64,000 nt of DNA from Streptosporangiaceae bacterium (GCA_019245115.1 JAFARZ010000153.1:36227-100226), one strand, 5' to 3'. Shown: positions 25,849-36,748, counted from the stretch's first letter. Program-made: numbers and translations. Notes: a model not told the origin generated them from the letters alone.

Positions 25849-27898
25849 CAGAGCGGGCCCGGAGTTCCTTTACCAGAGTCTCCTGCACACCGCGCAGCGG
25901 TCTGCCTTCCTCGTCCCGGCTGTGCCTGATCCACTCGCCGTCGCCGTTCAGCCACCACGACGACGTGTCGTCGTCCATGCCGAGGTCGAGCAGGCTGCGC
26001 AACCGCCGGATATGGGTGGGGTCACCGATCTGGACCAGGGCCTCCACCCGGCGGTCCAGGTTCCGGTGCATCATGTCGGCGCTGCCGATCCAGACCATCC
26101 CTCCGCCCTCTTCCTCCCGGCCGAAAGCGTAGATGCGGGAGTGCTCGAGGAACCGGCCGAGGACGCTGCGCACCCGGATCGTCTCCGACAGCCCGGGGAC
26201 CCCTGGCCGGAGCGCGCAGATACCGCGGATCCACAGGTCCACCGGCACGCCCGCCTGCGACGCGCGGTACAGCGCGTCGATCACCGTCTCGTCGACGAGC
26301 GCGTTGGCCTTGAACCGGATAAGGCCGGCCGGGCCGAGGGCCGCCTGCTCCTCGATCCGCTGGACTATGCCGTTGCGCAATTCCTCGGGCGCGACCAGCA
26401 GCCGCTCATACGACCTGGTCCGGGCGTAGCCAGTCAGGTGGTTGAACAGGGCGGTGATGTCCTCGCCGACCTTGGGGTCGGCGGTGAACAGGCCGAAGTC
26501 CTCATACAGCCGTGCGGTGGTGGGATGGTAGTTGCCGGTGCCGATGTGGCAGTAGCGGTTGAGACTTCCGTCCGCTTCCTCGCGGACGATCAGCGCCATC
26601 TTGCAGTGCGTCTTCAGCTCGACGAAACCGAAGACCACGTGGCAGCCCGCCTGTTCCAGCTTGCGCGCCCAGGTGATGTTGGCCCGCTCGTCGAACCTCG
26701 CCTTGAGCTCGACCACGACCACCACCTGCTTGCCCGCTTCGGCCGCGTCGATCAGCGCGTCCACGATCGGCGACTGGCCGCTGGTCCGGTACAGCGTCTG
26801 CTTGATCGCCAGCACACGCGGGTCGTCCGCCGCCTCCTCGATCAGCCGCTCGACGCTTGCCGAGAACGACTCATAGGGGTGCTCCACAAAGATGTCGCGC
26901 TCCGCGATCGTGGTGAAGACGCTGGTGTCGCGGGATAGCGCGCGGGTGGAGGGCACGAAGGCGGGATACCTGAGCTCGCCGATGTTCAGGTCGGCGATCG
27001 TGGACAAGCCTGCCAGGTCCAGCGGGCCCGGCACGCGGTAGACGGCACGGGGATCGACGCTGAGCTCGGTCACCAGCCGGTCGAGCACGTCGGCCGAGAT
27101 CGACTCCTCCACCTCCAGGCGGACGGCCGGCTCGAACCTCCGCTTCACCAGTTCGCGTTCCATCGCCTGCAGGAGGTTCTCGGTGATGTCTTCGTCGACT
27201 TCGAGGTCCCGGATGCGGGTGACCCGGAACACGTGATGCTCGAGGACCTCAAGGCCGCCGAACAGGTCCCCGAGGTGCGCGGCGATGACGTCCTCGATCG
27301 GCACGAACCGGTACTGGGAGACCGCGAGGAACCGGGGCAGCAACGGCGGGACCTTTACCCGGGCGAACATCGTCATGTCGGTTCGCGGGTCGGCGATCAT
27401 CACCCCGAGGTTGAGCGACAGGCCCGAGATGAAGGGAAACGGATGGGCCGGATCCACCACCAGAGGGGTGAGGACCGGGTAGATGCGCTGGCGGAACAGG
27501 TCGGCGAGGCTGTCGCGTTCCGCGGCGGAGAGCTCTTTCCAGCGGAGTACCTCGATGCCGTGTCCGGCCAGCTCGCCGGCGATGCGTTCGGTGAAGTCCC
27601 TGGCGTGCCGGACGGTGAGCTGCCCAGCGAACTCCAGGGTGTTCTTGAGCACCTGCTCTGGAAGCCTTACCCCGTTGCCTTCGGTCGGGAAGCCCGCCGC
27701 CATCCGGCGCATCAGGCTGGCCACCCGGACCATGAAGAACTCGTCGAGGTTGCTGGCGAAGATCGCGAGGAAGCGTACCCGCTCGAGGAGCGGGATCGAT
27801 TCATCCTCGGCTAGTTCCACTACGCGCTGGTTGAACTTGAGCCAGCTCTCTTCACGATCCAGATAACGATTTGGCGGCAGGTCCTCCATACTGCTCAT
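25841..27898 (-). CDS. ppk1: Polyphosphate kinase 1
   Basis: 685 residues, normal length. Makes polyphosphate from ATP. Four-domain family with N-terminal [45 protein letters not shown]; catalytic [21 protein letters not shown], the phosphorylated His431 in [21 protein letters not shown] and the C-terminal [16 protein letters not shown]. Its start overlaps the preceding PH-domain gene by 4 bp and its stop region overlaps mutT1 by 8 bp, so the four leftward genes form one coupled operon. Confidence 0.96.
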   Translation of the reverse strand: MSSMEDLPPNRYLDREESWLKFNQRVVELAEDESIPLLERVRFLAIFASNLDEFFMVRVASLMRRMAAGFPTEGNGVRLPEQVLKNTLEFAGQLTVRHARDFTERIAGELAGHGIEVLRWKELSAAERDSLADLFRQRIYPVLTPLVVDPAHPFPFISGLSLNLGVMIADPRTDMTMFARVKVPPLLPRFLAVSQYRFVPIEDVIAAHLGDLFGGLEVLEHHVFRVTRIRDLEVDEDITENLLQAMERELVKRRFEPAVRLEVEESISADVLDRLVTELSVDPRAVYRVPGPLDLAGLSTIADLNIGELRYPAFVPSTRALSRDTSVFTTIAERDIFVEHPYESFSASVERLIEEAADDPRVLAIKQTLYRTSGQSPIVDALIDAAEAGKQVVVVVELKARFDERANITWARKLEQAGCHVVFGFVELKTHCKMALIVREEADGSLNRYCHIGTGNYHPTTARLYEDFGLFTADPKVGEDITALFNHLTGYARTRSYERLLVAPEELRNGIVQRIEEQAALGPAGLIRFKANALVDETVIDALYRASQAGVPVDLWIRGICALRPGVPGLSETIRVRSVLGRFLEHSRIYAFGREEEGGGMVWIGSADMMHRNLDRRVEALVQIGDPTHIRRLRSLLDLGMDDDTSSWWLNGDGEWIRHSRDEEGRPLRGVQETLVKELRARSDE

Positions 27899-29259
27899 TC
27901 TCCCCCGCCCGGCTCAACGGGGAAACGTCTCACTTCTGCCTCATGCGTCTCACCTCTGCGTGCCGTGCGGCTGAGGGCGGCGAGATCCCGCAGCAGATCC
28001 TCCGCCTCCTGCGCGGTCCGGTCACGGAAGACAGCATGGACCCGCCGGCCAGCGGCGTCGGCATAGACCGAAGCCAGGCCCAACCTGCGCTGCACCGGGC
28101 CCTGCACGTACCGGACGCTCTGCACCTTCTCCAGCCGCATCCACACCGTCGTCCTGGTCAGGCGGCCGGTGACGGCGACCGCCATCTCGGCGTCGTGTCC
28201 GGCCGCGAGGAAGTGATAGCTGAGCGGCGCCTTGACGCGGGCGCTTCGCGGCGGCTTGCTCGGTGCGGGCGCTTCGTGACCGAGGGCGAGCTGGGCCAGG
28301 TACCGCGCCTCGGCCGTGCTGCCCACCGGGAGCAGGTCCTTCTTCAGATTGCGCGAGCCCTCGTCATGGCCGGCGTGCCCGGCCACGTCGACCCGCAGGC
28401 TGCACCAGCCGAACGGCCGCCACAGCAGCGGCTGCACCATGGAGACCGCCTGGATCCTCCGGACCGGGACGGTCTCCGCGACCGTGCCGAGCAGACCGCG
28501 CCGGATCCGGATGCCGTCGGGTGACAGCGCGACGGTGAACCCGAACGACGACGAGATCCGCCGCCACGTCGCGGTGGCCAGGCCAAGCGCGTATACCAGC
28601 AGGGACCCGAGCAGCCCGACGAAAACGTGCCATGGCGCCAGCGCCGCCACCACCGCCACCACCAGGGCGAGCGCGACGAAGGTGAGCCCGCCCCACAGCA
28701 GCGAGGCGGCGACGAGGCGGCCGGCCGGCAGCTGACTGACCGCCTGTTCGGCCGGCTCGGGAGTGGCCGGGTCGAGACCGTAATGGGCCGCGAGCAGCAT
28801 GGCGCGGACGCTGGCAGCCTGCTGTTCGGTGAGATAGGCGAGCCGGCCGTCCGCGCGATCACTGGAACCCGCCAGCCTGATCCGCAGTTCGGCCAGGCCA
28901 AGCACCCGGGCGAGCAATGGGCGGACCACGTCGACGGCCTGGATCCGGGTGACCGGAAGCTGCTTCGAGTCGCGGCGCAGCAGCCCCGTCTCGATCCGCA
29001 GCGTGCTGCCGTCCAGCCGCCAGCGGGTGACGAGCCACCGTACGATCGCGGCGATGACCAGCACGACGACCAGGATGAGGTCCGGGATACGTGCCTGGTA
29101 ACCGCGGTGCAGATTCTGGGCGAGGGTGATGATGAGGACGCTGAGCAGACCAGCCAGCAGGCGGCCGGCCTGGATCAGCGGCGACAACGGATGCAGGCGA
29201 TGCCACTGCTCGTTCGGGCCGGGGGGTACGGTCACGGGATTGCCGGGGGGCTCGGTCAC
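27895..29259 (-). CDS. Membrane protein with bacterial PH domains (YdbT-like)
   Basis: 454 residues. Two pairs of membrane segments (about 25-70 and 185-230), each followed by a bacterial PH (bPH_2) domain: [20 protein letters not shown] with [18 protein letters not shown], and [20 protein letters not shown] with [17 protein letters not shown]; a third, weaker unit ends the protein. This is the layout of YdbT. Family function is poorly known, with links to membrane stress and, in Bacillus, phage and bacteriocin resistance. 4-bp overlaps at both ends place it in an operon with the smaller PH protein and ppk1. Confidence 0.86.
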   Translation of the reverse strand: MTEPPGNPVTVPPGPNEQWHRLHPLSPLIQAGRLLAGLLSVLIITLAQNLHRGYQARIPDLILVVVLVIAAIVRWLVTRWRLDGSTLRIETGLLRRDSKQLPVTRIQAVDVVRPLLARVLGLAELRIRLAGSSDRADGRLAYLTEQQAASVRAMLLAAHYGLDPATPEPAEQAVSQLPAGRLVAASLLWGGLTFVALALVVAVVAALAPWHVFVGLLGSLLVYALGLATATWRRISSSFGFTVALSPDGIRIRRGLLGTVAETVPVRRIQAVSMVQPLLWRPFGWCSLRVDVAGHAGHDEGSRNLKKDLLPVGSTAEARYLAQLALGHEAPAPSKPPRSARVKAPLSYHFLAAGHDAEMAVAVTGRLTRTTVWMRLEKVQSVRYVQGPVQRRLGLASVYADAAGRRVHAVFRDRTAQEAEDLLRDLAALSRTARRGETHEAEVRRFPVEPGGGE

Positions 29260-29735
29260 AGGCCGGCGGCCTTGGCTTCGCCGAGCATGGCGAGGCGGTC
29301 GCGCAGCCGCGCGGCCTCCCCTCGCTCCAGTCCCGGGATCCGCGCGTTACTTGCCGCCGCGGCGGTGTGCAACTGCACGGTGGCCAGCTTGAACCATCGC
29401 TCCATCGGCCCGGCGGTAACCTCGACGAACTGCATCCGCCCGTAGGGGACCACGGAGACCCGGCGGATGAGCACGCCGCGCGACACGAGCAGGTCTTCCT
29501 CGCGCTCCCGATACGCCCAGGAGCGGAACTTGCGATGCAGGAACACCCCGCTGACGGCGGCTATCACGAGCACCGCCACACCCGAGACCACGCCCAGCCC
29601 GGCACCACCGGCGACGCCCGCGCCCACGCCGGCCGCCAGCGCCGCGACAAGCCCTACCGCGATGATCTGAGCCCGCCGCATCCGCCACAAGCGGACCGAA
29701 GGAGCCATCCAATCGGTCCCGGTGTCTACCTGCAT
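29256..29735 (-). CDS. Small membrane protein with bacterial PH domain (YdbS-like)
   Basis: 159 residues from ATG 29735. Two membrane segments (about 24-65) then one bPH_2 domain: DLLVSRGVLIRRVSVVPYGRMQFVEV and GPMERWFKLATVQLHTAAA. The YdbS-YdbT pair is a common bacterial gene couple. No ribosome-binding site is visible before the ATG; leaderless initiation is possible. First gene of the PH-PH-ppk1-mutT1 operon. Confidence 0.85.
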   Translation of the reverse strand: MQVDTGTDWMAPSVRLWRMRRAQIIAVGLVAALAAGVGAGVAGGAGLGVVSGVAVLVIAAVSGVFLHRKFRSWAYREREEDLLVSRGVLIRRVSVVPYGRMQFVEVTAGPMERWFKLATVQLHTAAAASNARIPGLERGEAARLRDRLAMLGEAKAAGL

Positions 29736-29795
29736 GACCAAAAGGTACACATAGGGGTCGCCCGGATAGTCACCGAGCCTGTTTGGGAGCGGGTC

Positions 29796-29877
29796 CCAAC
29801 GACATCGATGGCGCCATCGATGTCGTTGGCACCGGACAAATCTCCCGCTCAACGTGATGAATGGCGCCATCGTCACG
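29796..29877. terminator. 34-bp perfect palindrome plus second smaller copy
   Basis: 29796-29829 is a perfect palindrome without a loop (arm ccaacgacatcgatggc). About 25 bp on, 29853-29877 holds an imperfect one around ATGGCGCCAT. Both are downstream of the DUF4232 gene (minus strand) and upstream of the PH operon. The core GATGGCGCCATC returns at 52039-52050, also after a minus-strand gene and also with a second copy nearby. Terminator is the best guess. Confidence 0.65.
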
Positions 29878-29934
29878 CTGCGAGGCGGGTTCACGGCGCA
29901 GAGCGGCGCGAGTCCGGCAATCCTATCCGCGCCT

Positions 29935-30528
29935 CTAGTAATGCGGGAAACCGGGTATGCCGGCTCGCGGCTGGACGGGCTCGACACTCAGGAAGTCGGG
30001 ACCTTCACGGGAACAGGCCGGGATGCTGAGCGGCACCAGTACCGCACTGCCCGCCCGCGGCGGGTAGACCCGCAACCCAGGCACGGTGACTTGCCGGCAC
30101 GCCGCCGAGCCGAAGCTGGCGGTCCGGGTGTAGCGGAGCATCGCGTGCGCGGTCGCCCCCGGCGCGAGCGTGACCACGTGGGGCCGGATGGAGGTGTCGA
30201 GAGTGGCCGGGCTGCCGATCTGCCGGTCTCCGGTGTAGGCCCAGACGCCGGGATAGCCGTACAGGCTGCACGTCTGGCCCGAAACGTTGGTGAATTCCAG
30301 CGTGTAGACCACGCTGGCACCAGCGGTACTTTCAGCTCTGATGAGCGGCCCGGCGCCGGAGTCGGCCGCTACGCCGAGCCAGGCATCCAGCCCGGCCGAC
30401 CGGCATGCGGCGACCACCTCGACGAGCGAGGCCGGCTGCGGACGGGTCAGCACCACCGAGAGCGCGGCGGTGGCCGCGAAGGCCGCTACCGCCACGCCCT
30501 GCCAGGCCGTCCGGTGGTACCGCCTCAT
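29935..30528 (-). CDS. DUF4232 domain exported protein
   Basis: 197 residues. N-terminal membrane/signal segment (about 9-28, no clear cleavage site) followed by a DUF4232-type domain: ACRSAGLDAWLG, YTLEFTNVSGQTCSLYGYPGV, VTLAPGATAHAMLRYT and CRQVTVPGLRVYPP with conserved Cys pairs. These are secreted or anchored actinobacterial proteins of unknown function. The ATG is directly followed by basic residues RRYHR. Two 39-bp repeats lie just upstream. Confidence 0.82.
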   Translation of the reverse strand: MRRYHRTAWQGVAVAAFAATAALSVVLTRPQPASLVEVVAACRSAGLDAWLGVAADSGAGPLIRAESTAGASVVYTLEFTNVSGQTCSLYGYPGVWAYTGDRQIGSPATLDTSIRPHVVTLAPGATAHAMLRYTRTASFGSAACRQVTVPGLRVYPPRAGSAVLVPLSIPACSREGPDFLSVEPVQPRAGIPGFPHY

Positions 30529-30558
30529 CCCGGGTCACCACGTATGGAGTCCGGCACG

Positions 30559-30636
30559 GTGCTGTCCCGGGCGGCTCCGCCAACCTCCGCGCCCACAGTG
30601 CTGGCCCGGGCGGCTCCGCCAACCTCCGCGCCCACA
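30559..30636. repeat. 39-bp tandem duplication upstream of the DUF4232 gene
   Basis: Units 30559-30597 and 30598-30636 differ at one position. They are 30-110 bp upstream of the start codon, so they may alter promoter spacing. Confidence 0.88.
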
Positions 30637-30968
30637 GTCATCGCGATCCCCCCCGGGGCAGACGTCATATGAACTAGCCCTATTTCATGTTTTAGTGCTA
30701 TTAGCGGTTAATTCAAGGGTTTGTGACGTACTGCGCTTGCTGTGACGATGTGGAACGTAAGGTTCACGGCCTCAGCGGCCACGGTTCCGCTGCGCCGCAA
30801 CCGTGACTTCCATCTGCTGGGAGCGGCCCGGCCGTACCGGTGCTCGGGTCGCAGATGTCCAAGATCCCGTGGCACTGGTCGCCGCGCTGGACCCGTCCCA
30901 TCCGCAGGGCCGACCGCGCCCGGCCGACGCTGGGCCCGTTAACCGAGGCTCCGGCGGTAGCGCTAGCG
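30637..30968. other. Intergenic, AT-richer stretch
   Basis: No gene is supported. Bases 30660-30760 are clearly lower in GC than the surroundings and contain, on the minus strand, TTGAAT and TAAAAC with 16 bp between, a possible promoter for the DUF4232 gene. A small inverted repeat (cacggtt/aaccgtg, 30780-30805) may terminate the gene at 30969. Confidence 0.4.
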
Positions 30969-31205
30969 CTAGCCAAGGCGGGCGGCGAAGGCAGCCAGGT
31001 CAAGCAGGCGAAGCGTCGCGTCGCACCATCGCTCGCCGGGCGGCCGGTCGTCGAAATGCCCCAGGCTCTCGTTCGCAGCCTCCAGGATCGCCCGGAGTAC
31101 CCGCGGGTCCGCCGGAGCATCGCCCTCGAGGATCGCCGCTGCCCTGCGCGCCAAGGTCATACCGAGCGCACCGGCCAGGAGCATCCGCTGCAGGTGCTCG
31201 TCCAT
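30969..31205 (-). CDS. Small hypothetical protein
   Basis: 78 residues from ATG 31205, chosen for GAGGGGGA at good spacing; a longer frame to 31259 lacks such a site. The sequence is helical (HLQRMLLAGALGMTLARRAAAIL, ATLRLLDLAAFAARL) with one Cys-Asp pair and no signal peptide. I do not recognise a family. It is isolated, with 440-480 bp intergenic regions on each side, so it is probably its own unit; copy B of the large hairpin lies about 240 bp upstream. Confidence 0.6.
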   Translation of the reverse strand: MDEHLQRMLLAGALGMTLARRAAAILEGDAPADPRVLRAILEAANESLGHFDDRPPGERWCDATLRLLDLAAFAARLG

Positions 31206-31681
31206 TCCGCTCCCCCTCGTCGTGCCGTTGTGGCCGCTGTCGCACACATAGTGCGGCAAGCCAGTGACATTTTGCGGTCACCAGACCTGTGAACTGCACG
31301 GAAATGCTCCCGTGGGACGGTTGCCGTGCCATTGAGGGCATTCGGAGTTAACCGGGTTTCGGCGTTGTGAACGGCCGCCGGGTTTGCCGGGATATGGCCT
31401 TAATATGACCCGGTAAGTGGACGGCGGCCGCGCTGGAAGGCGCGGAGGAAAAGAGCCTCCCAGAAGAAAGGGGGCCGGTTTCCGGTGCCTTTTCTTCCAG
31501 AGGGCTCCTATATTCCACAACGTGGCCGGACCGTTTGCCCGCTATGCGCTGATACGCGAAAGTTCACCACGCCGACGCGGAATTCTAGCGCAGGCGGAAT
31601 GGCCAGTATGCCGCTAACGTGCGTTATCCGAGCACACCACTTGGGCGAACAACGGCCCTAAGGAGCCGCGAACGCAAGGGC
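31206..31681. other. 476-bp intergenic region
   Basis: No gene supported. Contains hairpin copy B and, upstream of it, a low-GC stretch around 31390-31415 (gatatggccttaatatgacc). The rest shows nothing recognisable. Confidence 0.5.
31441..31519. repeat. Dispersed large hairpin element, copy B
   Basis: Imperfect inverted repeat centred on GGCCGG-TTT-CCGG (31474-31485). The right arm reads GTGCCTTTTCTTCCAGAGGG; the left arm has GAGGAAAAGAGCCTCCCAGA. Same orientation and apex as copies A and C, and likewise about 160 bp downstream of a minus-strand gene end and upstream of a minus-strand gene start. Confidence 0.65.
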
Positions 31682-33202
31682 TCAGCTGTCTTCGGGGCGG
31701 CAGGCGGACCAGATAGCGATGCTGCCAGGTAGCTTGACCCGCTCACCGCGGCCCAGCTCCTTGGCCAGATCTGATTCGGCCGCCTCGATGCGCAGCCATT
31801 CCGCGTAGGAGACCGGCCGCACCCCGCGTCCGGCCAGCACCGCCGCCAACGGCGACTCAACGTCACCCGCACCGGCGGCGCCAGCACCGGCACCGGCGGT
31901 AGCGCCCGCGGCGCCAGCACCGGCAGCGCCCTCCGCTTCCGGGTACTTGAGCAGCCCGGCACGCGGCACCGCAACCCCACCCGAGCCCGGCACCAGGTCC
32001 TCCAGCAGGCTCCGGACGGTCTCGGCGGCGTCGGACTTGTTCGTACCGATCACACCGGTCGGGCCGCGCTTCAGCCAGCCGGCCACGTACTCCCCCGGCA
32101 GCGGCTCGCCATCGGGCCCGAGCACACGGCCCGCGGCGTTCGGCACCACGCACGCCCGCGAGTCGAATGGCACGCCGGGCAGCGGCACGCTCTGGTATCC
32201 GACCGACCGCAGCACCAGTTGCGCGTCCAGGGTCTCGTACTCCCCCGTGCCTCCGAAGGCACCGCTGCCGTCGATCCTGGTCCGCTCCAGCGTGAGACCG
32301 CTCACCCGGTCGGTTCCGAGGATTTCGACCGGCCGCAACCAGAAACGGAGGGTCAGCCTGCGCGCGCCCGAGCCACCGGCGCCCGAGCCACCACTGCTAC
32401 CGCCAGCCCCGGAGCCGGCAGAACCAGCCCAGCCCGAGATCGCGACCATGTTGCCGCGCACCCGCCGGTCGGATTCAACCAGCTTGACGCCCTCTCCGGC
32501 CAAGTCGAACGCGTTCAAATCGGCCTCGTCGGCGTGCACGACGACGTCGACACCGGGAAGCTCGCCGAGTTCCCGCAGTTCCTTGGTGGTGAACTTGGCC
32601 TGCGCCGGGCCGCGCCGGCCGATCATGTGCACCTCGCGCACCTTGCTCGCCTGGAGCGCCTCCAGGACCGGCTGCGGCACGTCGGTCGCATGCAGCTCGG
32701 CGGGATCGCGAGCCAGGATGCGCGCGACGTCCACCGCCACGTTGCCCACGCCGATCACCGCCACCGATTCGGCGTCCACGACGAACCGGCCCGGATCCAC
32801 GTCGGGATGTCCGCAGTACCAGTTCACGAAGTCGGTGGCCGCGTAGCTTCCCGGCAGGTCCTCGCCGTTGATACCCAGCCGCCGGTCGCGCATCGCGCCG
32901 GTGGCGTACACCACCGCGTCGTAGGCGGACAGCAGATCCTCACGCGCAATGTCCTCACCCAGATGCACGCCGCCGACGAACCGGACGCCGGGGCTCTCCA
33001 GCACCTTGCGAAGGTACTGCGCGATTGACTTGATCGACTTGTGGTCGGGCGCGACACCATAGCGGACCAGGCCGTACGGGGTCGGCAGCCGGTCCAGCAC
33101 GTCCACCTGAACCGAAGTCCCCACGGCGGCGGCCTGCTTGACGAGTGCCTCGGCGGTGTACAGCCCGGCGGGGCCGGAGCCGACTACGGCTACGTTCAGC
33201 AT
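31682..33202 (-). CDS. fprA: Ferredoxin/adrenodoxin-type NADP+ reductase (FprA-like)
   Basis: 506 residues. FAD- and NADP-binding reductase that passes electrons to ferredoxins. FAD site VAVVGSGPAGLYTAEAL, then TPYGLVRYGVAPDH, VIGVGNVAVDVARIL (NADP), HMIGRRGPAQAKFT and the C-terminal GWLKRGPTGVIGTNKSDA. Relatives are about 455 residues; the excess is two low-complexity Gly/Ala/Ser inserts at roughly 257-280 and 419-447. Starts 11 bp after the dxs stop, so it is in an operon with dxs; ferredoxin supply to isoprenoid Fe-S enzymes would make sense but is inferred. Confidence 0.92.
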   Translation of the reverse strand: MLNVAVVGSGPAGLYTAEALVKQAAAVGTSVQVDVLDRLPTPYGLVRYGVAPDHKSIKSIAQYLRKVLESPGVRFVGGVHLGEDIAREDLLSAYDAVVYATGAMRDRRLGINGEDLPGSYAATDFVNWYCGHPDVDPGRFVVDAESVAVIGVGNVAVDVARILARDPAELHATDVPQPVLEALQASKVREVHMIGRRGPAQAKFTTKELRELGELPGVDVVVHADEADLNAFDLAGEGVKLVESDRRVRGNMVAISGWAGSAGSGAGGSSGGSGAGGSGARRLTLRFWLRPVEILGTDRVSGLTLERTRIDGSGAFGGTGEYETLDAQLVLRSVGYQSVPLPGVPFDSRACVVPNAAGRVLGPDGEPLPGEYVAGWLKRGPTGVIGTNKSDAAETVRSLLEDLVPGSGGVAVPRAGLLKYPEAEGAAGAGAAGATAGAGAGAAGAGDVESPLAAVLAGRGVRPVSYAEWLRIEAAESDLAKELGRGERVKLPGSIAIWSACRPEDS

Positions 33203-33213
33203 AAAAACGTACG

Positions 33214-35133
33214 CTACTCGACCACGGGCCGTTCCGCGGCATCCTCCACCGCCGCCCGCCCGGCGCCAGACCCGGTCTGCGACCGGAGCGCGACCGCCTC
33301 CGTGATCCGGCGGGCCAGATGCTGGGCGGTCAGCCCGGCCTCGTCGAGCACCTCTTGCCTGGTGCCATGGGACAGGAACTCCTGCGGCAGCCCGAACCCC
33401 TTCACCGGCACGTCCACGTCATGATCGCGCAGCAGCCGGCTGACCGCGTCGCCGAAGCCGCCGGCCCGTCCGTTGTCCTCAACCACCGCCACCAGCCGGT
33501 GGGAACGGGCGGCATCGATCACCGCCACGTCGACCGGCTTGGTCCACCGCGGGTCCACCACGGTGACCCCGATCCCGTGGCCGGCCAGCCGGTCCGCCAC
33601 TTCGAGCCCGGTCAGCGCCATCGGCCCCGCGCCGAGCAGCAGCACGTCGGCGCCCAGTCCGGCAGCGGGCGAGCGCAGCACGTCCATCGAACCGAGCTTC
33701 GCGACCGCCTCGACCTCGCCGCCGACATTGCCCTTGGGGAACCGGACCGCGGCCGGCCCGGCAAAGCCGACCGCCTCGTTCAGCAGTTCCGCCACCCGCG
33801 TCGCGTCGCGCGGCGCGGCGATCCGCATGCCGGGGATGATCTGCAGGATCGACCCGTCCCACATGCCGTGGTGGCTGGCGCCGTCCGGCCCGGTGACCCC
33901 GGCCCGGTCGAGGACCAGCGTGACAGGGAGCTCATGCAGCGCCACGTCCATCAGCGTCTGGTCGAAGGCACGGTTGAGGAACGTCGAGTAGATGGCCACC
34001 ACCGGGTGAAGGCCGCCCATAGCCAGCCCGGCCGCGCTGGTCAGCGCGTGCTGTTCGGCGATGCCCACGTCGTAGATCCGGTCCGGGTAGGCGGCCGCGA
34101 ACTGGCCCAGTCCGGTTGGATGCAGCATCGCCGCGGTGATCGCCACGACGTCCGGCCGGCGGGCGCCGATCGCCACCATCTCGTCGCCGAACACCCGCGA
34201 CCAACTCCCCGGCGCCGCGACCGACGGCCCGGGGAACTGGTGCAGGCAGTCGACCTCGTTCTGCTCCGCCGCCGGGTAACCGAAGCCTTTCTTGGTGATC
34301 ACGTGCACGATGACCGGCCTGCCGTAGTCGCGGGCTCGCCGCAGCGCGTGCTCCACCAGCCGTTCGTCGTGCCCGTCGATGGGCCCGACGTACTTGATAC
34401 CAAGGTCTTCGAACATCACCTGCGGCTGGAGGAAGTCCTTGAGGCCCTTCTTCGCGCCGTGCAGCGCGCCATACAGCGGCGGGCCGACCAGCGGGGTGCG
34501 GGACACCGTGGTCTTGATGTAGTCGAGCACGTTCTCGTAGTGCTGGCTGACCCGGATCGAGGCGAGATGCTCGGCCAGACCGCCGATTGTCGGCTGGTAC
34601 GACCACCCGTTGTCGTTGACGACCATCACCAGCCGTGAGTCCTTCGCGGCGGCGATGTTGTTCAGCGCCTCCCAGGCCATGCCCCCGGTGAGCGCGCCGT
34701 CGCCAATGACCGCGACGACGGTCCGCGGCTCGCCGCGCAGCGTGTACGCCTTGGCCAGGCCATCGGCGTAGGACAGGCTGGTGGAAGCGTGGGAATTCTC
34801 CACCAGGTCGTGCTCGGACTCGGCCTGGCTCGGGTACCCGGTCAGCCCGCCGCGCTGGCGGAGCGTGTAGAACCGCGCCAGCCGCCCGGTCAGTAGCTTG
34901 TGCACGTAAGACTGGTGCCCGGTGTCGAACACGATCCGGTCCCGCGGCGAGTCGAACACGCGGTGCAGGGCGATGGTCAGCTCGACGACGCCGAGGTTGG
35001 GCCCGAGATGGCCGCTGGTCCTCGTCACCGTCTCGATCAGGACGTCACGGATCTCGCTGGCCAGGGCACTGAGCTGATCCTGGCTAAGTTCCTTCAGGTC
35101 CTCTGGGCCGTTGATCGACTCCAGCAAGGTCAC
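33214..35133 (-). CDS. dxs: 1-deoxy-D-xylulose-5-phosphate synthase
   Basis: 639 residues, normal length. Thiamine-diphosphate enzyme that joins pyruvate and glyceraldehyde-3-phosphate at the start of the MEP isoprenoid pathway. Seen: [29 protein letters not shown], the ThDP motif [54 protein letters not shown] and a C-terminal transketolase domain ending [17 protein letters not shown] 35133. First gene of a dxs-fprA unit. Confidence 0.96.
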   Translation of the reverse strand: MTLLESINGPEDLKELSQDQLSALASEIRDVLIETVTRTSGHLGPNLGVVELTIALHRVFDSPRDRIVFDTGHQSYVHKLLTGRLARFYTLRQRGGLTGYPSQAESEHDLVENSHASTSLSYADGLAKAYTLRGEPRTVVAVIGDGALTGGMAWEALNNIAAAKDSRLVMVVNDNGWSYQPTIGGLAEHLASIRVSQHYENVLDYIKTTVSRTPLVGPPLYGALHGAKKGLKDFLQPQVMFEDLGIKYVGPIDGHDERLVEHALRRARDYGRPVIVHVITKKGFGYPAAEQNEVDCLHQFPGPSVAAPGSWSRVFGDEMVAIGARRPDVVAITAAMLHPTGLGQFAAAYPDRIYDVGIAEQHALTSAAGLAMGGLHPVVAIYSTFLNRAFDQTLMDVALHELPVTLVLDRAGVTGPDGASHHGMWDGSILQIIPGMRIAAPRDATRVAELLNEAVGFAGPAAVRFPKGNVGGEVEAVAKLGSMDVLRSPAAGLGADVLLLGAGPMALTGLEVADRLAGHGIGVTVVDPRWTKPVDVAVIDAARSHRLVAVVEDNGRAGGFGDAVSRLLRDHDVDVPVKGFGLPQEFLSHGTRQEVLDEAGLTAQHLARRITEAVALRSQTGSGAGRAAVEDAAERPVVE

Positions 35134-35190
35134 GGCGGCTTCCCCTCGTTAGATGGGTCCCCTCGGCAGGTTGGTCCGAGTCTAAGGCCG

Positions 35191-36429
35191 TTACCCCGGC
35201 AACACCTGATCAGACACCGACACGCGCGTCGGGTTCGCGGCGGCCGGAAGAACCAGCGGCCGCGCCGCCAGCACGCCCATGACCAGTTCGGCGACCGCGA
35301 TGGCGAGCAGCAGGGCGAACGGGATGTCCCACCCGCCGGTGGCCGAATGCAGCAGGCCCAGCTCGAGCGGGCCCGCGCTGGCGACGAGATATCCGACCGA
35401 CTGGGCCAGGCCCGACAGCGACGCCGCGGCGGCGGAATCAGGCGCGCGCGCCACGGTGAAGAAGATCGCCAGGGCCAGGCATGAGCCCTGGCTGACGCCG
35501 AGCAGCAGCACCCAGCCAGGCGCCGATCCGAGCGGCGCCCACACCGACCCGGCCAGGCCGGCCGCGGTCCCGATCATGCTCGGGACCACGAGGGATCGCT
35601 GTCCGTGCATACGCTGGGCCAGCACGGGCACCAGCAGCGATGTGACCAGGTTCCCGGCGCCCATCAGCGCCAGCAGGTTGCCCGCGGTGACCGCGGTAGC
35701 GCCCCGATCCCGGAACATCGTCGGCAGCCAGGACAGCGCGGCGTAGTAGAGCAGGCTCTGCAACCCCATGAACGCCGTGACCTGCCACGCGAGCGCGTGC
35801 CGGTGAACAGGGAGCCTCGTTCCAGGGACCGGCGTGGTGATCGTGGGCCGGTGCGCCAGCTGCGGCAGCCACGCGACCGCGGCGACCGCGGCCGGGGCCG
35901 CCCACACGCCCAGAGTGAGCGGAACGGACTCGCCTGAGGCGTGATACAGCGGCACGCTGAGCAGCGAGGCGAGGATCGCCCCGGTGGACAGCCCGGACAA
36001 GAAGATGCCGATGCCGAGCCCGGCCCGCTCCGGCCAGCGGCGCTTGATCATGCTGGCCATCAGCACGTTGAGCAGCGCGATCGCGCCGGTCGCGAGGATG
36101 GTGCCGGGAAACAGCAGGATGCGGGGTGCCGCCGCGCGGGCCAGTAGCCCGGCGGCGATCGCGGCCAGCGCCGCCTCCAGTACCCGCTCCTCGCCGAACC
36201 GCCTGCCCAGCGACGGCGCGAAGGCGGCACCGACCCCGAAGCAGATCACCGGTGTCGCGGCGAGCAGCGACAGCACCGCCGACGACAGCTGCAGCCGGTG
36301 CGAAAGCTCGGGGAACAACGGAGGGAGGCTGGTGATGGGCGCACGCATGTTCAGCCCGGCCGCGGCGACCGCCACGGCGAGCAGCACGGCGCGCCGACCG
36401 CTTCCAGCGGCCGCTGAATACTTTGCCAT
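35191..36429 (-). CDS. MFS transporter, CynX/NimT type
   Basis: 412 residues from ATG 36429 (a TTG at 36435 is in frame; no clear ribosome-binding site for either). Twelve hydrophobic segments. The N-terminal AAAGLNMRAPITSLPPLFPEL and PVICFGVGAAFAPSLGRRFGEE resemble the cyanate/nitroimidazole permease CynX subfamily. The substrate is not readable. Hairpin copy C lies about 320 bp upstream of it. Confidence 0.85.
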   Translation of the reverse strand: MAKYSAAAGSGRRAVLLAVAVAAAGLNMRAPITSLPPLFPELSHRLQLSSAVLSLLAATPVICFGVGAAFAPSLGRRFGEERVLEAALAAIAAGLLARAAAPRILLFPGTILATGAIALLNVLMASMIKRRWPERAGLGIGIFLSGLSTGAILASLLSVPLYHASGESVPLTLGVWAAPAAVAAVAWLPQLAHRPTITTPVPGTRLPVHRHALAWQVTAFMGLQSLLYYAALSWLPTMFRDRGATAVTAGNLLALMGAGNLVTSLLVPVLAQRMHGQRSLVVPSMIGTAAGLAGSVWAPLGSAPGWVLLLGVSQGSCLALAIFFTVARAPDSAAAASLSGLAQSVGYLVASAGPLELGLLHSATGGWDIPFALLLAIAVAELVMGVLAARPLVLPAAANPTRVSVSDQVLPG

Positions 36430-36564
36430 CAGCAACTAAAGATATACACATTTATCACGAACGTACTGTGGTGCCCGTTCTGAGGCCCCCTACTCCCCCC
36501 CGCCAAGCCGCCCCCGCATCAGCCGCACAGACAACACCACCGTCACCCACCAGCCTCCAGCGCA

Positions 36565-36657
36565 CCGTACCGACCCCCCCGTCATCACCGCCTCACCAGA
36601 AGCCCCAGGCCGCCGTACCGACACCCCCCGTCAGCACCGCCTCACCAGAAACCCCAG
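36565..36657. repeat. Two direct repeats of 44-45 bp
   Basis: 36565-36608 and 36613-36657 share ccgtaccgac, gtcaNcaccgcctcaccag and ccccag with few differences. C-rich, no coding evidence. Confidence 0.75.
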
Positions 36658-36748
36658 CCCATCGGACCCCACCGTCAACACCGCAACCCTCCCTCCGCAA
36701 CATCCGTCGCCCGACATTTCACCATTTGGCCTTTTCGTCTCCGGCGGG

